From the NCBI RefSeq assembly GCF_900582195.1, contig NZ_UTHA01000188.1, positions 62,001-126,000 on the forward strand: a stretch of DNA of 64,000 bases. Direction: 5' to 3'. The notes below the pieces were generated by a model. That model did no database searches. It was not told where the DNA came from and saw only the letters and a list, made by a program, of their open reading frames with translations. Made by a program: the position numbers and the translations under genes. Shown piece after piece: positions 34,451 through 41,577 of the stretch (position 1 is its first letter; each line of letters begins with the position of its first letter). This DNA comes from Pseudomonas viridiflava (lineage in GTDB: Bacteria > Pseudomonadota > Gammaproteobacteria > Pseudomonadales > Pseudomonadaceae).

Positions 34451-34747
34451 TCAACTTTGGGATGACAGTCGGTCTTGCGCAACCTCGTAAGCAGCCTCTC
34501 GCTCTCTCTTCCCGATAGCGACTACGAACACCACGATCTCCTGATCAAGCACCTGATAGATCAATCGAAAGCCAGCGCTTTTCAACTTCACTTTGTAGCA
34601 GTCCGGCAGCTCGCGAAGTCGATTGGCTTCTATTCGAGGGTTCTTCATTATCTCAACTAGCTTCTTCTTGAACTGTTGGCGAACCGTATCGCCCAGTTTG
34701 TTCCACTCCTTTAACGCCCGACGATCAAATTCAAGGTTATAGGTCAT
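34451..34747 (-). CDS. relE: RelE toxin, ribosome-dependent mRNA endonuclease
   Basis: A 98-residue protein very close to E. coli RelE across its length: YNLEFDRRALKEWNKLGDTV, IEANRLRELPDCYKVKLKSA and GFRLIYQVLDQEIVVFVVAI, then GKREREAAYEVA. The catalytic lysines, arginines and C-terminal tyrosine (YKVKLKSAGFR, GKRERE, AAY) are all present, so it should be active. It cuts mRNA in the ribosomal A site during stress. It overlaps relB by 11 nt. Confidence 0.93.
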   Translation of the reverse strand: MTYNLEFDRRALKEWNKLGDTVRQQFKKKLVEIMKNPRIEANRLRELPDCYKVKLKSAGFRLIYQVLDQEIVVFVVAIGKREREAAYEVAQDRLSSQS

Positions 34748-34976
34748 CCAGACTTACCTTGACTCGCTGAGGAGCGGCGAGACGTTCGGTGACTACGGCG
34801 ATGAGGGCTTCATCTTCCTCGCTGATCAATGCCGCTTTGAACGGCAGCTTGCCCCGCTCGGCGACATATTGAAGTGTCTGGCGCAGAAGCTCTGACGGAG
34901 TTACGCCGAGCTTTTCGAGCTCGGCGAAGGAGCGTTGTTTCAGCTCATCGTCGATGCGAATATTGATGGAGGCCAT
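34737..34976 (-). CDS. relB: RelB antitoxin
   Basis: A 79-residue protein starting MASINIRIDDELKQRSFAEL, the ribbon-helix-helix DNA-binding domain of RelB, then GVTPSELLRQTLQYVAERGK and a C-terminal toxin-binding tail ending RVKVSLDDL. It neutralises RelE and represses its own operon. The ATG at 34976 matches the E. coli start; a longer frame to 35036 crosses the operator and is rejected. Confidence 0.93.
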   Translation of the reverse strand: MASINIRIDDELKQRSFAELEKLGVTPSELLRQTLQYVAERGKLPFKAALISEEDEALIAVVTERLAAPQRVKVSLDDL

Positions 34977-34988
34977 GATGGGGCACCT

Positions 34989-35008
34989 GTAATGACGTTT
35001 GTCGTTAC
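34989..35008. promoter_or_regulatory. Candidate relBE operator
   Basis: GTAATGAC (34989-34996) and GTCGTTAC (35001-35008) form an inverted repeat with one mismatch and a 4-bp centre, 13 bp upstream of the relB start. It contains TTGTC/TGTAA hexamers like those of E. coli relO. Confidence 0.5.
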
Positions 35009-35080
35009 GGTAGCAAGAGGCTTTCATATTCGACAAGCGCGAATTTACGTTTCTGACGGCAGGTTAGGTTTCTTTCAGGC

Positions 35081-35107
35081 ATTAAAAAGCCGGCTTGTGG
35101 CCGGCTT
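35081..35107 (-). terminator. Rho-independent terminator, minus strand
   Basis: Reading the minus strand, AAGCCGGC, a CACAA loop and GCCGGCTT are followed by TTTAAT, giving five consecutive T with the stem end. There is no T-tract in the other direction. Confidence 0.7.
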
Positions 35108-35359
35108 CTCGGGGACTGGCTTGGTTTATTTTTGGTAAACCGCGCCAGCCTTCAAAACGTACATCCGGATCTGCGTCCGGCTGTGGGACTTGGTCAGACG
35201 TTGGTCTGCCGCGTCGGGCGCTCTCTGAGCCGCGGGGCGGGTCGATGCGCAAATGTGGGGCGCAGGATACTGAGTTTTGCTTGGGATTCCCAGTCTGAAG
35301 TGCGCTTTAGAGCGACTGCCGTCGAACAAATCCGGGATTTGTACCGATTGTCCGGGCCT

Positions 35360-35384
35360 CTTCGCGAGCAGGCTCGCTCCCACA
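35360..35384. repeat. Single REP element
   Basis: CTTCGCGAGCAGGCTCGCTC plus CCACA in reverse orientation, without a partner within 100 bp, just downstream of the S24 repressor stop codon. Confidence 0.8.
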
Positions 35385-35417
35385 GGGTTCAGTGCCGACT
35401 CGAAAAACCGCATCAAG

Positions 35418-36164
35418 TCAAAGAAACGGCACCACCGGCCGCCGCTTGCTCACCGTCGACCACCAGAACACCCAGCCCAATATGTGAATCCGCTGTTCTT
35501 CAATCTGCGCCGGGCGGAACACTTCGTCCGGGTATTCGGCGTTGTTGTGGCTGCGCAGGCGCAGGCCGTTGCCGGGCATTCGGTGCAGATATTTGATGCG
35601 CAGCATGCCGTCGTGTTCGATGGCGTAGATCTCGCCGTCCACCACTTGAGTCAGGCCGCGATCGATAGCGACGACGGAGCCGTCTTCGATGCGTTCGGCC
35701 ATGCTGTTACCGATCATATGTGCGCAGATGGCGTCGGCAGGGCGGATTTCCAGCTGATCCAGCTGTGCACGTAGCAGGCGGATGGACAGCTCCGGGTCCT
35801 GGATGACGTGGTTTTTGTCGGAGCCGTTGGTCAGGGGTGTTTCTTTGAAGAAGGCCAGTTCGATGTCATTGGGATGGATGAATCGGTAGGCGCCCTGTGG
35901 ATCGTGGGCGTCAAAGCTGTCGCCGTTGCTGGCAGGCGGAGTCAGGCTTGGCAGCTCTTTTGTGCCTTGGCCGGTTTTCAGCCATTCGCTGTTGACGGAC
36001 AGCAGGCGTGAGACTTCTTCCATGCGATACGCCGGGACGCCCCGGGTGTACCAGTTGTGGACATTTTGGGCTTCCGTGCCCCAGAACTTTGCGAAACCCG
36101 TCGTCGAGATGTTCGCAGCTTCCAGGAGTGCCTTGAATCTTGGACCGCTAGTGTTCTTTCTCAT
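35418..36164 (-). CDS. HTH-S24 repressor (CI/LexA-like)
   Basis: A 248-residue regulator. Residues 1-70 are a helix-turn-helix domain (MRKNTSGPRFKALLEAANIS, GFAKFWGTEAQNVHNWYTRG, YRMEEVSRLLSVNSEWLKTG). The C-terminal domain is S24-type, with the catalytic serine in MIGNSMAERIEDGSVVAIDR and the lysine in GMLRIKYLHRMPGNG. Such proteins cut themselves on RecA activation or act as non-cleaved repressors; an obvious Ala-Gly cleavage site is not seen. ATG 36164 gives the compact domain start; a longer frame reaches across a palindrome and is rejected. No phage structural genes are nearby, so its targets are unknown. Confidence 0.82.
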   Translation of the reverse strand: MRKNTSGPRFKALLEAANISTTGFAKFWGTEAQNVHNWYTRGVPAYRMEEVSRLLSVNSEWLKTGQGTKELPSLTPPASNGDSFDAHDPQGAYRFIHPNDIELAFFKETPLTNGSDKNHVIQDPELSIRLLRAQLDQLEIRPADAICAHMIGNSMAERIEDGSVVAIDRGLTQVVDGEIYAIEHDGMLRIKYLHRMPGNGLRLRSHNNAEYPDEVFRPAQIEEQRIHILGWVFWWSTVSKRRPVVPFL

Positions 36165-36192
36165 AAACACGGAGTCTACGGCCGTGCCAGAG

Positions 36193-36208
36193 CGGTTTGA
36201 ATAAACCG
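36193..36208. promoter_or_regulatory. Palindromic operator candidate upstream of the S24 repressor
   Basis: CGGTTT-GAAT-AAACCG is a 16-bp element with perfect 6-bp arms, 28 bp upstream of the repressor start codon, the expected place for an autoregulatory site. Confidence 0.4.
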
Positions 36209-36334
36209 GACGTTCAAAAACGGGCTGAATTTTGCGACGGGATGTAAGACGGTCTTGTGGGAAATTACACAGGCTAAAACTTTTCTGTAGTCCGCTATAA
36301 ACACTCTGTTTAAGACGGCTTTTGCCGAGCACAA

Positions 36335-36359
36335 AAAACCCCGGATCAACCGGGGTTTT
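36335..36359. terminator. Rho-independent terminator of ppa
   Basis: AAAACCCCGG (36335-36344) and CCGGGGTTTT (36350-36359) form a perfect 10-bp stem with a 5-nt loop. In the minus direction it is followed by further T and lies 28 bp beyond the ppa stop. Confidence 0.85.
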
Positions 36360-36387
36360 GTTCAAGCATCACGCGCAGCGCAGGTGC

Positions 36388-36915
36388 TTAGCCTTTGTAG
36401 GCGGCAACCGACTTGGTGATCGCTTCGCGGGCGGCGTCAGCACCGGCCCAGCCTTCGATCTTGACCCATTTGCCTTTTTCGAGATCTTTGTAGTTCGCAA
36501 AGAAGTGCTCGATCTGCTGGATCAGCAGTGGCGGCAGGTCGGTGTATTCCTTCACATCGACGTACAGCTGGGACAGCTTGTCGTGTGGCACTGCGATGAC
36601 TTTTGCATCGCCGCCGCCGTCGTCGGTCATGTTCAGGATGCCGACTGGACGGGCGCGGATCACCGAGCCTGGCGCAACCGGGTAAGGGGTCACAACCAGC
36701 ACGTCGAGGGGATCACCGTCGTCAGCCAGGGTGTTCGGGATGTAACCGTAGTTGGCCGGGTAGAACATTGGGGTGGCCATGAAACGGTCAACGAACAGGC
36801 AATCGCTGTCTTTGTCGATTTCGTATTTGATCGGCGCGTGGTTGGCCGGGATCTCGATCGCGACGTAGATGTCGTTCGGCAGGTCTTTGCCAGCCGGAAT
36901 CTTGCTGTAGCTCAT
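36388..36915 (-). CDS. ppa: Inorganic pyrophosphatase
   Basis: A 175-residue soluble family I pyrophosphatase of standard length. Active-site stretches are KYEIDKDSDCLFVDRFM, MFYPANYGYIPNTLADDGDP, the metal-binding DDGDPLDVLVVTPYPVAPGS, and DDGGGDAKVIAVPHDKL. It hydrolyses pyrophosphate to drive biosynthesis. MSYSKIPAGKDLPNDIYVAI is the usual start in this genus. It is a single-gene unit with its own -10 element and terminator. Confidence 0.97.
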   Translation of the reverse strand: MSYSKIPAGKDLPNDIYVAIEIPANHAPIKYEIDKDSDCLFVDRFMATPMFYPANYGYIPNTLADDGDPLDVLVVTPYPVAPGSVIRARPVGILNMTDDGGGDAKVIAVPHDKLSQLYVDVKEYTDLPPLLIQQIEHFFANYKDLEKGKWVKIEGWAGADAAREAITKSVAAYKG

Positions 36916-36976
36916 TGGGCGTTGCCCCCGTAGTTGACCAAAAACACTTGGCCGGATTGACCAAAAAGTGGCGGCG

Positions 36977-36982
36977 ATTATA
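36977..36982 (-). promoter_or_regulatory. Candidate -10 element of ppa
   Basis: A perfect TATAAT on the minus strand 62 bp upstream of the ppa start codon. The -35 position (TGGCGT at 17-bp spacing) is weak. Confidence 0.45.
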
Positions 36983-37027
36983 GGCATATTCTGCCGTCGA
37001 CGCCATGTACCGAAAGTCGTGCAGCGC

Positions 37028-37840
37028 TTAGTCGTGTGGCTGATAGACCGGGTCTGAGGCCTGAAGTTGCCGCAACCGGCTCAACGGATCCTGGCGGTAG
37101 AAAAGCTGCAACTGCGCATAGACCTGTGGATAGGCCTCATGCAGCAAATCCGGGGCGCTGAAGAAGTATTCGCTGGTGACCGCAAAGAATTCCGCCGGGT
37201 TCTCGGCGGCGTAGGGATCGATAACAGTTTCGGCGTCGGGATTGCGGTCGAGCTGGCGATTGAGATCGTCGTAGGCGTGTTGCATCACTTCGGCCCAGTC
37301 GCTGACGCGCATATCGGCATGCAGCGGTGGCAGGCCATTGGCGTCGCCGTTGAGCATGTCGAGTTTGTGCGCCAGTTCGTGAATCACCAGGTTGTAGCCT
37401 TCCCAGCCGCCGCTGGCCATCACGCCGGGCCAGGCGAGGATGATCGGCCCTTGCTGCCAGGCTTCGCCACTGTGTTCACCGTCCCATTCGTGCTCGACGC
37501 CGCTGGCGTCGCGATGACGTTGCGGGCTGAGGAAGTCGTCCGGGTAGAGGACGATTTCGTGGAAGCCCTGATACCAGTTCAAATCACCCAGATGCAGCAG
37601 CGGCAATTGCGCCTGGGCGGCGAGCAACAGGCGTTGTTCCTGATGCAGTTCGACGCCGGGCAGGGCGCTCAGGTGTTTGTCTTCGAGGAACAGCACGCAG
37701 GCTTCGCGCAGCCACTGGTCTTCGGCAGCGCTGATGCCATCAAGAAAACTCAGGTGATGGCGCACCCGTTGCCACATCTCGTCGGCAATCGGGTGCTTCG
37801 CCAGTATGCGCCGGCGACGCCAGGCGCTCAGCGACCACAT
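37028..37840 (-). CDS. mtfA: MtfA-type zinc aminopeptidase (M90)
   Basis: A 270-residue protein with the zinc site VIHELAHKLDMLNGDANG (HExxH at about residue 156) and a downstream glutamate in ENPAEFFAVTSEYFF. Other family stretches are FHEIVLYPDDFL and SGEAWQQGPIILAWPGVMAS. E. coli MtfA binds the glucose repressor Mlc and has peptidase activity; the physiological role in Pseudomonas is not established. ATG 37840 is 4 bp after the DedA stop, indicating one operon. An earlier in-frame start at 37894 lies inside the DedA gene and is less likely. Confidence 0.88.
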   Translation of the reverse strand: MWSLSAWRRRRILAKHPIADEMWQRVRHHLSFLDGISAAEDQWLREACVLFLEDKHLSALPGVELHQEQRLLLAAQAQLPLLHLGDLNWYQGFHEIVLYPDDFLSPQRHRDASGVEHEWDGEHSGEAWQQGPIILAWPGVMASGGWEGYNLVIHELAHKLDMLNGDANGLPPLHADMRVSDWAEVMQHAYDDLNRQLDRNPDAETVIDPYAAENPAEFFAVTSEYFFSAPDLLHEAYPQVYAQLQLFYRQDPLSRLRQLQASDPVYQPHD

Positions 37841-37844
37841 CGGC

Positions 37845-38495
37845 TTAGTGCGATTGCGCTTTGGTGCCGCCGAAACGGCTGCGAACCACACCAAGGATCA
37901 TTGGCACCAGCGACAGCAGAATGATCGCCACCACCAGCAACGACAGGTTTTTCTTGATGAACGGTACGTTGCCGAAGAAGTAGCCCAGCGTCACCAGGCC
38001 GCCGACCCAGAGAATGGTGCCCAGCACGCTGAAACCGAAGAAGCGCGGGTATGGCATCTTCGCTACGCCGGCGACGAACGGCGCAAAGGTCCGAATGATC
38101 GGCAGAAAGCGCGCCAGGGTCACGGTCTTGCCGCCATGCTTGTCGTAGAAGTCGTGGGTTTTCTGCAGGTAATCGCGACGGAAGATTTTCGAGTTCGGGT
38201 TGCTGAACAGCTTCTCGCCGGCCGTTCGTCCGATCACGTAGTTGGTGCTGTCGCCAAGGATGGCCGCGAGCATCAGCAAGCCGCCCAACAGCACCGGGTC
38301 CATGCCACCACCGGCCGCAACGGCACCGGCAATGAACAGCAACGAATCACCCGGCAGGAAGGGCATCACCACCAGACCGGTTTCACAGAAGATCACCAGA
38401 AACAGGATGGCGTAGATCCATGGCCCATAGTTGGTCACCAGCAAATCGAGATACACGTCGAGATGCAGGATAAGGTCGAGCGGGTTGAAATCCAT
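37845..38495 (-). CDS. DedA-family membrane protein
   Basis: A 216-residue inner-membrane protein. Family hallmarks are FCETGLVVMPFLPGDSLLFI, the GDSTNYVIGRTAGEKLF region, GGKTVTLARFLPIIRTFAPF and VAGVAKMPYPRFFGFSVLGT. The F-x-R-x-x-P-x-x-R motif and GDS acidic residue are those of DedA/VTT proteins, recently linked to undecaprenyl-phosphate or lipid translocation. An AGGTG site precedes ATG 38495. Cotranscribed with mtfA. The 228 bp upstream of it, to the acetyltransferase stop, holds no gene I can support. Confidence 0.9.
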   Translation of the reverse strand: MDFNPLDLILHLDVYLDLLVTNYGPWIYAILFLVIFCETGLVVMPFLPGDSLLFIAGAVAAGGGMDPVLLGGLLMLAAILGDSTNYVIGRTAGEKLFSNPNSKIFRRDYLQKTHDFYDKHGGKTVTLARFLPIIRTFAPFVAGVAKMPYPRFFGFSVLGTILWVGGLVTLGYFFGNVPFIKKNLSLLVVAIILLSLVPMILGVVRSRFGGTKAQSH

Positions 38496-38723
38496 GGGGG
38501 CACCTGTTTGACGGCCCGACTCGGCAGGCCTGTGCGGATGACTTCGTGTAAGCCTACAGCGGGGTGTAGTTTTTCTTACAAGCCGGAAAGATCGGGATTA
38601 TACGGTCTGAAGGATGAAAAGCGCGTTGGTTTTGTCGCGGGGGATGTCGGGTGTGAACAATTGTCAGGATGCGGCCAGCGTGCCTGAGGGAGCGGGCCCC
38701 CTCATCACACGTTGCCTGTGCAG

Positions 38724-39185
38724 TCAGAGCTCTTCGCTGATCGGCAACACATAGTTCTTGAACTCGGTGTCTTCCTTGAACCCGATGGATTCGTAGGTTT
38801 TCTGCGCGACTTCATTGTTGCTGCTGGTGGAAACACGCATACGCACGGCCTGGGTTTCCTTGGCCATTTTTTTCGCGGTGCGGATCAGGTTGTCGGCAAC
38901 CAATTGCCGGCGGGCATCTTCGGCGACATAGATGTCGTTGAGGATCCACACGCGTTTGAGCGACAACGATGAAAAGCTCGGATAGAGCTGACAAAAGCCC
39001 ATCAGCTTCTTGTCGTCATCATCGGCCAGGGCGAGGTAGATGACCGATTCCTTGCGACGCAGGCGCTTTTCAAGGAAGGCCCGGGAGGAATCCGGGTAAG
39101 GAAGGGAACCGTAGAACTCGCGATATTTGACGAACAACGGAGTCAGCAAATCCAGATGTTCGAGGGTCGCTTGAATAATCCGCAT
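38724..39185 (-). CDS. GNAT-family N-acetyltransferase next to eutC
   Basis: A 153-residue GNAT protein: MRIIQATLEHLDLLTPLFVK, then VIYLALADDDDKKLMGFCQL, VWILNDIYVAEDARRQLVAD (beta4 and acetyl-CoA region) and STSSNNEVAQKTYESIGFKE. The substrate is unknown. Position directly after eutC matches PA4026 beside the P. aeruginosa ethanolamine genes, so it may belong functionally with them. The ATG at 39185 is preferred to an earlier one at 39203 because it begins the first beta strand. Confidence 0.8.
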   Translation of the reverse strand: MRIIQATLEHLDLLTPLFVKYREFYGSLPYPDSSRAFLEKRLRRKESVIYLALADDDDKKLMGFCQLYPSFSSLSLKRVWILNDIYVAEDARRQLVADNLIRTAKKMAKETQAVRMRVSTSSNNEVAQKTYESIGFKEDTEFKNYVLPISEEL

Positions 39186-39300
39186 GATAGGTCTCGTCTT
39201 CAAGTGGCTGTCTTCAACTGCTCTGACGGCGATGGGAAACCCGGGCGGCCGTGCGTCGATCCTGCCTTAAACCGGCGCAGAAACGCAATGCGGAAACGGT

Positions 39301-40134
39301 TCAGGTTGGGGGCGGGCCGAGTAGGAAGTTTCCTTTCATGTCCGCAGCGGTGTCCGACTCCAGCGTCTGCACCTGCGCTTCGTCCTTCAGATTCACGCCT
39401 GACAGCTGTCTGCGACAAGCTTCGCGCATCAAGTACAGCAAGCGGTGCGCCGCCATGCCGTAGCTCAAACCCTCAAGCCGTACATTGGAGATGCAGTTAC
39501 GGTAGGCGTCGGTCAGGCCGATCTTTGGATTGTAGGTGAAATATAAACCAAGGCTGTCCGGCGAACTGAGGCCCGGGCGTTCGCCGATCAGCATTACGAC
39601 CATTTTTGCGCCGAGCAACTCGCCGATTTCGTCGCCGACGGCAACGCGACCCTGTTCCACGAGTACAACGGGGGCCATCGACCAGCCGTCAGCGCTCATT
39701 TGCTCATCCAGACGGTTGAGAAACGGCAGCGTATGCCGATGCACCGCCAACGCCGACAGGCCATCGGCGACAACAATCGCCAGATCGACACCGCCGGGAT
39801 GTGCCGCCGCGTATTCGCGCAAGGCCTGCGCCGATTCATCGCTGAGCTTGCGCCCCAGATCCGGGCGTTGCAGATAACTGTTGCGATCCGCAGCGGCGCT
39901 GTGCAGCAACAGGCTTTCGCACCCGCGCTCAGTCAGTTGCGCAATGAGGCCGGCGTGATCGAACGGCAAATGCACGGCATCGCGCGCTTGCGCGTGGGCA
40001 AACTGGAAATCCAGTTGCGCAGTGGTCGGCAGGCTTGTGCCAGTGCGGCCGAGGGCGATCCGCGCCGGGGTCAGGCGGCGCAGTTCCAGCCAGGGGTTTT
40101 GCGGATCCACGGGCGGTTTTTCCATGTGACTCAT
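39301..40134 (-). CDS. eutC: Ethanolamine ammonia-lyase light subunit
   Basis: A 277-residue subunit. Family stretches are LELRRLTPARIALGRTGTSL, FQFAHAQARDAVHLPFDHAG, LAIVVADGLSALAVHRHTLP, MLIGERPGLSSPDSLGLYFT and the YNPKIGLTDAYRNCISNVRL adenosylcobalamin-contact region. With EutB it splits ethanolamine into acetaldehyde and ammonia using adenosylcobalamin. The start overlaps the eutB stop (ATGA). A second ATG three codons on (MEKPP) is possible. Confidence 0.95.
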   Translation of the reverse strand: MSHMEKPPVDPQNPWLELRRLTPARIALGRTGTSLPTTAQLDFQFAHAQARDAVHLPFDHAGLIAQLTERGCESLLLHSAAADRNSYLQRPDLGRKLSDESAQALREYAAAHPGGVDLAIVVADGLSALAVHRHTLPFLNRLDEQMSADGWSMAPVVLVEQGRVAVGDEIGELLGAKMVVMLIGERPGLSSPDSLGLYFTYNPKIGLTDAYRNCISNVRLEGLSYGMAAHRLLYLMREACRRQLSGVNLKDEAQVQTLESDTAADMKGNFLLGPPPT

Positions 40135-41525
40135 CCCAGTTGCGCCAGCGCCTGGCGGAAGGCCGGCGGTAAGCTATTACCGAAGCGAACCTTGCCGTCC
40201 GCCTGAGTGAAGATGCCCATGTTCGCCAGCCATTGCTCGAACTCCGGCGCCGGTTTCAACCCCAGCGTCTGCCGCGCATAGAGCGCGTCATGGAACGAGG
40301 TGGTCTGGTAATTGAGCATGATGTCGTCGGAGCCGGGGATGCCCATGATGAAGTTGATCCCGGCCACACCCAAGAGCGTCAGCAAAGTGTCCATGTCGTC
40401 CTGATCGGCTTCGGCGTGGTTGGTGTAGCAGATGTCGCAACCCATCGGCACGCCGAGCAGCTTGCCGCAGAAATGGTCTTCGAGGCCGGCGCGGATGATC
40501 TGTTTGCCGTTGTAGAGGTATTCCGGGCCGATAAATCCTACGACGGTGTTCACCAGAAACGGCTTGAAATGTCGTGCTACGGCGTAGGCCCGGGTCTCGC
40601 AGGTCTGTTGGTCGACGCCGTGGTGGGCGTTGGCCGACAGTGCGCTGCCCTGACCGGTTTCGAAATACATCAGGTTCTGCCCGAGAGTGCCGCGGTTCAG
40701 GCTCAGACCGGCGTCGTAGCCTTCCTGCAACACGTTGAGGTTGATGCCGAAACTGGCGTTGGCAGCTTCCGTGCCGGCGATGGACTGGAACACCAGATCC
40801 AGCGGCACGCCACGGTTGATCGCCTCGATGGAAGTGGTGACGTGGGTCAGCACGCAGGCCTGGGTCGGGATGTCGTAGCGTTGAATGATCGCGTCGAGCA
40901 TTTCCAGCATCGCGCAGATCGAGGCGATGCTGTCGGTGGCCGGGTTGATGCCGATCATCGCGTCGCCATTGCCGTAGAGCAGACCGTCGAGAATGCTCGC
41001 GGCGATACCGGACGGTTCGTCGGTCGGGTGATTGGGTTGCAGGCGCGTCGACAGGCGCCCGCGCAGGCCGAGAGTGCCGCGAAATTTGGTCACCACGCGA
41101 ATCTTTTGCGCCACCAGCACCAGATCCTGCACGCGCATGATCTTCGACACGGCCGCGACCATTTCCGGGGTCAGGCCGGGTGCGAGGTTGCGCAGGCTGG
41201 TTTCGTCGGCGGCGTCGCTGAGTAGCCAGTCGCGGAAGCCGCCGACGGTTAGGTGGCTGACCACGGCGAAGGCTTGTTCATTGTGGGTGTCGATGATCAG
41301 TCGGGTGACTTCATCGGACTCATAAGGAATCAGCGCTTCCTGCAGGAAATGCGTGAGCGGAATGTCGGCCAGCGCCATTTGCGCAGCCACGCGCTCGCCA
41401 TCATTGAGCGCAGCAACGCCGGCGAGGAAGTCCCCAGAACGCGCCGGGCTGGCCTTGGCCATGACATCCTTGAGGCTGTCGAAGCGATAGGTCTGGGCGC
41501 CGACCGTGTGAGCGAAACTGGCCAT
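40131..41525 (-). CDS. eutB: Ethanolamine ammonia-lyase heavy subunit
   Basis: A 464-residue catalytic subunit of standard length. Motifs include TKFRGTLGLRGRLSTRLQPN, DGLLYGNGDAMIGINPATDS, FQSIAGTEAANASFGINLNV, MYFETGQGSALSANAHHGVD and GVPMGCDICYTNHAEADQDD. ATG 41525 (MASFAHTVG) has GGAG eight bases upstream; a TTG two codons earlier is not favoured. A 52-bp gap separates it from the permease gene. It requires adenosylcobalamin. Confidence 0.96.
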   Translation of the reverse strand: MASFAHTVGAQTYRFDSLKDVMAKASPARSGDFLAGVAALNDGERVAAQMALADIPLTHFLQEALIPYESDEVTRLIIDTHNEQAFAVVSHLTVGGFRDWLLSDAADETSLRNLAPGLTPEMVAAVSKIMRVQDLVLVAQKIRVVTKFRGTLGLRGRLSTRLQPNHPTDEPSGIAASILDGLLYGNGDAMIGINPATDSIASICAMLEMLDAIIQRYDIPTQACVLTHVTTSIEAINRGVPLDLVFQSIAGTEAANASFGINLNVLQEGYDAGLSLNRGTLGQNLMYFETGQGSALSANAHHGVDQQTCETRAYAVARHFKPFLVNTVVGFIGPEYLYNGKQIIRAGLEDHFCGKLLGVPMGCDICYTNHAEADQDDMDTLLTLLGVAGINFIMGIPGSDDIMLNYQTTSFHDALYARQTLGLKPAPEFEQWLANMGIFTQADGKVRFGNSLPPAFRQALAQLG

Positions 41526-41577
41526 ACACAATTCTCCGTGACGGCGCAGACCGAGCCTGCGCCGGGATTGTCGGCAC

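Larger units (their letters stand above)
35037..35417. other. Non-coding stretch with an orphan minus-strand terminator and REP; possible sRNA
   Basis: No convincing gene. On the minus strand a run of small hairpins (CAGAC-CAAC-GTCTG around 35195-35208 and GGTTTA-loop-TAAACC around 35132-35150) leads into a good terminator at 35081-35107. Since no protein-coding gene lies between the S24 repressor stop and this terminator, it may end either a small RNA or the repressor transcript. Short open frames here lack ribosome sites and a preferred frame. Confidence 0.3.

Noticed and set aside
35126..35416. 96-codon minus-strand frame near the orphan terminator
   Set aside because: Its upstream part runs through a REP element, there is no ribosome site, and another frame is equally open; kept only as a possible RNA.
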